From the NCBI RefSeq assembly GCF_030253575.1, contig NC_080569.1, positions 2,624,001 through 2,688,000 on the forward strand: a stretch of 64,000 nt of DNA, read 5' to 3'. Positions within the stretch are counted from its first letter, which is position 1. Each line of letters opens with the position of its first letter. The notes below the pieces were generated by a model, which saw only the letters and a program-made list of their open reading frames with translations, was not told the origin of the DNA and did no database searches. Made by a program: the position numbers and the translations under genes. This DNA comes from Rhododendron vialii (lineage: Eukaryota > Streptophyta > Magnoliopsida > Ericales > Ericaceae). Shown piece after piece: positions 59,509 through 64,000 of this stretch.

Positions 59509-62130
59509 TGGAATTCTTTATTTTATTGATAACTGTTAGAGAGTTCTTTTTATTAAGATGAGGATTTTGTCTCTGCTAGGTGCTAGCTGGGGGGTGTGTG
59601 TGTGTGAGAGAGAGGAGAAGGGGGGAAGGGAGGGAACATACCATGGCGTAGCACTTAGCTTGTCGAACTTCTCCAAGATAAACAAAATGCATGCATGCTT
59701 CAATGACAAAGCATTGAAGGACTCCGACAACTCATACATGAGTGACACGTTTTCTGCCGATATGTCCTTGAGAAATATAAGGAGAACCAATTAGTTCAAC
59801 TTGTGAAACTCAAGATAAAGTACGCAGTTATCAACTTATTTTTTCTTAACTCACCTGTGCAATGGCATACTCACAAAGACGCTTGAGCCCCTCCAAAAGA
59901 TATTGATCAGATGCTCTGAGAAGCTCCTGTGCAATATCCAAATTGACATCCACTGATCCTGTATATATGTATCTGCAACCAAAGCATGGTACAGCATCTT
60001 ATTCCGTTCCACCAAACATTTTCTCGCTTTCTCTCTCCGCAAACACAACGATGGAAAACTTCTCACCTCATCATCAATTCAAAAACATCCCATCTGATAT
60101 TTGGAATCTCCACGTCCTTGGCATCCTTTTCCTGCAATGCATTTTTTCACTATTCAAACAAATTGAATAATCCGCTAATAAATTAACTGCAAATTTGTGT
60201 GGTTGGAAGGACTGGACAACGGAAATTGTGCAAAGTAACTTAGGCAAGTATGTATCCATAAGACCGTGCAAGTGTAAAAGATTAACAGCCTGCAGGTTTG
60301 TCTTATATTTCTAATTTCTCTAAGGAATAATGGGGACAAGAAATATGTTCGGAGTAGCTAACAGAGCCATCTGACATACACTGAAACCAGCAAAAAGCAC
60401 TGAAAATGGTAATCCATCTCACCCGGTAACCACCATCAAACATTGCACGGAATGCATCAGAAGAAGCAAGCAGACAAATCCTGTGAGCATAGAACCGCTT
60501 GCCTGATCAAAAGAGAACTTTCTAATAAGCAACAAAAGATAAATAAATGAAAAGGGCAGACATGAAGATGGCAGGGAACAATTTTCTACCTTCAACTAGA
60601 AATGTAACATCAGAAAGCGTGGGGTTGTTTACAAACTGTTCACCCAAATAGACCTGCAGCAGAAAAAGTTGAACAATTACACATCCTAGCTCATCAAGAT
60701 AATAGTTTCACATAAATAGTTCCATGCATTATTGAGAGACCAAAAATTAATAGCACAAACATATACAAGAAAAGCACTTAAACAAAGAGGCAAAAATTAT
60801 GCAACTTTGGCTAAGGGCGCTTGGCATTCACATGTAAGCATGTTTAGTGATGTTTGTACAACAGTGATATAGATGTCTGTTCTATACCCTCATCATTACA
60901 TAGTATCTCATTCCACCTGTAAGATGTTTTTGGTGTTGAGTCTGGAAGTGCTAGCCAACACTCTAAATATAGTTTGTGGTCATGTGGTGTGATTGTAGAA
61001 TTGGTCTCACCCTTAAGGATTCACCAATAGGGTAAACAACTGATGACCAAAACAGCTTATCCAAATCCTAAAATGTTCCATTTCATTACAGTTAATACAC
61101 AGAATCAAATACAATTAAAGGTCAATGGCATGAAGCAGCTTGGGCAGTAAATACCTGTAATATGCCAGCAGTTACAAAATAAATCACATCTGATAATCAA
61201 GCATTAACCAAGACAACATGTGGTAAACCTATTAGAAAACATGACCTACCTGAGGGGTTGGTGATGGGGGAGCTGCATCCATAGGACAGAGCGAACTAGC
61301 TTTGGTAGCCAATTTGTATAAAGCCACTGAAACATCTTGTTGTTGCTTCACATTTGTTGATTCAAGAAGCTCTAAAAGCAACTCAAGTCCTGTGAGACAA
61401 AGTCCACGCAGATGGCAAATCTCAGATGGCGATACGGTTGGTTACAAAAGTAAATACTTACGAGTAAAGAAAGAACCAAAACGGGGCTTTCACCATTGTT
61501 ATCAATAAAAATAGCCTTCCGATCATCAGGAGAACAAAGGTGAGCAAGAGCCATAGCAACTCTTCTTTGAACAAACTTTTCTCCAATCCTCATCAAGTAC
61601 AGCAAATGGCTCAATACCTGTCAAGAGAAAGCAATGATGTATTTAGATAGTGCGCTTTGCCAATAGTTAGTATGATGTATTGGTTACAAGGTTCTTCGAT
61701 GCATCTAACCTAAAAGCTAACACAGAGCACCTGCTAAACAAAGTCTTTCACTCATTTCATCCCATATAAGTGGCATAATCATGTGTTTTCACATGAAATT
61801 ATATTGTTTGCAGAAAACAATTTGTTAGTCTTACAGACAAAACGTTTATTACATTGTTTAGCATATATTTTCCTCTTTCCTTAAAACTCTATAAGATAAT
61901 TAGAGGCTCTTTTGAATTCTGAACAGTTGAAAATGCCTAATAAGCCAAAGAAATGGAAACATAACAACAATAAGAAAAATCCTCACTCGTCCATGTATCT
62001 TCTCCTCTAATCTTTTCAGAGTCTTCGCTACACAATCCCTAGTTGGCTGCAAGAAAAAAAATAAAAAATTAATGTTTCATCCTTAGGAATCACCCATCAT
62101 TTACTGACCAAATTAAATAAACAAGTACAT

Positions 62131-62171
<41 letters not shown>

Positions 62172-64000
62172 CATATATAATTTATTTGACTGCCATTAAA
62201 GGCAACTAGGCAAGTAGTAAACAACAAGTAAGAAAAATTAACTAGAAACTTACCTGGACAATGAATTCTCCTTCCTGAAGCTTCTGAATGCCCCCAACCC
62301 TAACAAACTCTACAACATTATCCTACAAAAGATACCAACACAGTGAGTACAGGTTCACAGTCATGTAACTACAACTATGAAACCAGAATGTCATACTAAA
62401 GTACGTTTTGAATTTCATTACTATTCAATAAAACTCTACCTCATTATCTGCAAGGCCATAAAGAGCAAACGCAGAATTATGTTGCAAAGAGCCATTTTTT
62501 GAATCAAGAAGCTTCAGTAATGGCACTATACCACCGCTGTGGCCAATCCCAGCTTGGTTGTGAGTGTCCTGAAAAAGAGAACATCTTAGCAGGAAACTTG
62601 TGACAAAAACAAACGAATAAGGGAGGATGGAAGAATTAACATTTTTCAAGGAACAACAGTAAATCAATCAGTAACTTTGTTTCAGAAGAAATAACAAGCT
62701 GTATTTGTTGTGCCGAAAACCAAATTGAGAATATAAACAAAACAAGCGAAAATCAAGAACACAAGATTTATATGGTTCCCCAAATTGGGTACGTCCACAG
62801 GAGAAGAGCAAGAGGATCCACTATAAACGGGGAGATAACACACAGAGCCGGCTATACCCGTAACTCTTGTTGAAGCATCCAATTACAGATATATAGGGAC
62901 AAATCTCTGGTGGAATCCGATAGGGATACTAAAACCCTAGGTGGAACCCAATAGAGCATAAACCAAAACCCTAATATCTAATCTTCAACATGAGAGACCC
63001 CCTTGGAGCCTCTCCATAGGGATTCACTCAAGAAGTCCTAAAACCTAATGAAGAGAGTAAGGCTATATTTATAGCCACAAGAGTCCTTCCTAAAACCAAT
63101 ACTTGCCCAAACAAAATTCCTTGCACCCAAAGTCCAAACCAACAAGGAAACAAATCTTTTAGGAATTCAAATGTCTTTTCAACCATCCCAAATTCAAGGC
63201 ATATCTCCAACAGTATTCCCACTGGAAGATTTAACAAGGAAAAAAAGGTAATAAACAATTGCACCCAAATGACTTCAACGATTAACAGAAAAGAAATGAA
63301 ATTTACACCATAAGAAAATCAAGTACTGGCCTCAAATGGAATATACACATTGAGAGAGATAGAAAGTTAAATGTTTCTAAAACATCAAAGGATAGCCAAA
63401 TAAAGACTTGAGGTTACCATTGGCCCTCCAATTACTTCTAGAAAACACCTGGATTAAGATGCCGAAAGAAGCCAAGACTAATCTTGGTAAAGGAATGAAG
63501 AAGGTAACTTTCTGTCTCTTTTAGCTCTGTTAGATGCCTAATTATTCCTGGTTTCCTTTTCCTCTTGCTAACAAGGGCACTACTTATCTTCAAAGGAGAA
63601 ACAATACAAAGATTTGACACCATGAAATATTTCTATTGGCACGATGACATGTCGAAGTGTTGTGTTTTGTGCGTCCAAGTGTTGTGTTTTGTGCGTCCAA
63701 GCCGTATGTAAGCCGTCCATCTCAGTCACTAGTCAATCGATAAGTGCTTAGTGTACATTATATTAATTAGTTCTGGAGACTAATAATTTGTAATGCAGAG
63801 CTTTAGCCCAGATTTCTCCTCTCAAAAACCGCATCTCTTTGAGAATTTTTTGGATAAATTGCATCATTTATTTAGTTAAGTACCACTGAAAACTTTTGCT
63901 GAAAAGTGAAAACGGGGAGGTTTTATGGCCACATGTTGCTTGACAGAATATACATGTAAACAAATCATGAGATCATAAAAGATAAAAACCTGCGCCAACC
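58753..64000 (-). CDS. ARIA: ARM-repeat and BTB protein (ARIA/ABAP1-like), 5' end cut
   Basis: ARIA and ABAP1 are Arabidopsis armadillo-BTB proteins; ARIA binds the ABA transcription factor ABF2, ABAP1 restrains DNA replication. The upstream part lies beyond the window. Exons: 63990-64000 (partial), 62440-62568, 62254-62322, 61987-62046, 61494-61617, 61250-61389, 60590-60653, 60423-60502, 60067-60131, 59855-59972, 59642-59766, 58753-58846; 1,079 coding bases, all junctions in frame. ARM repeats include GGIVPLLKLLDSKNGSLQHN then SAFALYGLADNE, and RRVAMALAHLCSPDDRKAIF. The BTB domain runs LSDVTFLVEGKRFYAHRICL, FRAMFDGGYR, YIYTGSVDVN to LKRLCEYAIAQ. The C-terminus is LIQRILPEMRNYFARALSRR. Adjacency to RanGAP in this block favours ARIA (beside RanGAP2 in Arabidopsis); ABAP1 is the alternative. 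Confidence 0.93.
59367..59620. repeat. 144-bp duplication with (TG)n(AG)n microsatellite
   Basis: GAATTCTTTATTTTATTGA, then CAACTGTTAGAGAGTTCTTT, begins at 59367 and recurs at 59511, each copy followed by GATGAGGATTT, a GCTAGCTG word and a (TG)n(AG)n compound repeat. The first microsatellite is about 65 bp, the second much shorter. It lies in the last intron of the ARM/BTB gene. Confidence 0.9.
62131..62171. repeat. (AC)n(AT)n microsatellite
   Basis: Compound dinucleotide repeat within an intron of the ARM/BTB gene. Confidence 0.9.
62706..63212 (-). mobile_element. solo LTR, probably Copia-type
   Basis: A 507-bp segment begins TGTTG and ends CAACA, with the 5-bp word GTATT directly outside both ends (62701-62705 and 63213-63217), the mark of an LTR insertion. 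On the minus strand it has a GCTATAAATAT promoter-like box, and AAACACAAGATTT/CGTCCAC-type text common in plant Copia LTRs (here as ACACAAGATTTATATGG and TACGTCCACAGG). No internal region or second LTR is present, so it is a solo LTR left by recombination, a fossil. Perfect target repeats suggest a fairly young insertion. It sits in a 1.4-kb intron of the ARM/BTB gene. Confidence 0.8.

Overview
The window is nuclear DNA of a flowering plant, very probably a eudicot. Genes are split by short GT-AG introns, intergenic DNA is AT-rich and packed with MITEs and tRNA-derived SINEs, (CT)n/(GA)n microsatellites are frequent, and the proteins are plant-specific types (FANTASTIC FOUR, WPP-domain RanGAP, U-type cyclin, chloroplast FZO-like). 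The species cannot be named from sequence alone; an asterid such as an Ericales member is only a guess from the look of the SINEs.

Layout. 1-14.1 kb: no convincing gene, many DNA-transposon derivatives. 14.2-15.3 kb (-): a FANTASTIC FOUR (FAF) gene. 15.4-23.8 kb: repeat-rich spacer with SINEs, a foldback MITE and a direct-repeat-bounded element. 23.86-34.36 kb (-): FZO-LIKE (FZL), a chloroplast dynamin-type GTPase, 11 exons, 919 aa. 35.4-38.44 kb (+): a small coiled-coil protein of unknown function. 39.2-40.9 kb (-): a second coiled-coil protein. 42.85-45.9 kb (-): a WPP-domain RanGAP with its coding region in one exon. 49.55-51.92 kb (+): a U/P-type cyclin. 52.7-56.74 kb (-): DAR GTPase 3, a circularly permuted chloroplast GTPase, 9 exons. 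58.75 kb to the window edge (-): the 3' part of an ARM-repeat/BTB gene of the ARIA/ABAP1 type.

The genes do not form a pathway, but the order is informative. From memory of Arabidopsis locus numbers, they are scattered there over four segments (At1g03160-03170, At4g02790-02810, At3g63120-63130, At5g19260-19330). In this window they lie together, as expected of an ancestral block later duplicated and fractionated.

I rebuilt the exon structures by hand from splice signals, reading frame and remembered family sequences. FZL, DGP3, the cyclin and the ARM/BTB gene close in frame at every junction. I saw no clearly new biological system. The most unusual things are a duplicated splice donor in FZL, a very long near-perfect foldback element with two relatives, a GC-AG intron in DGP3, and two poorly characterised coiled-coil genes.
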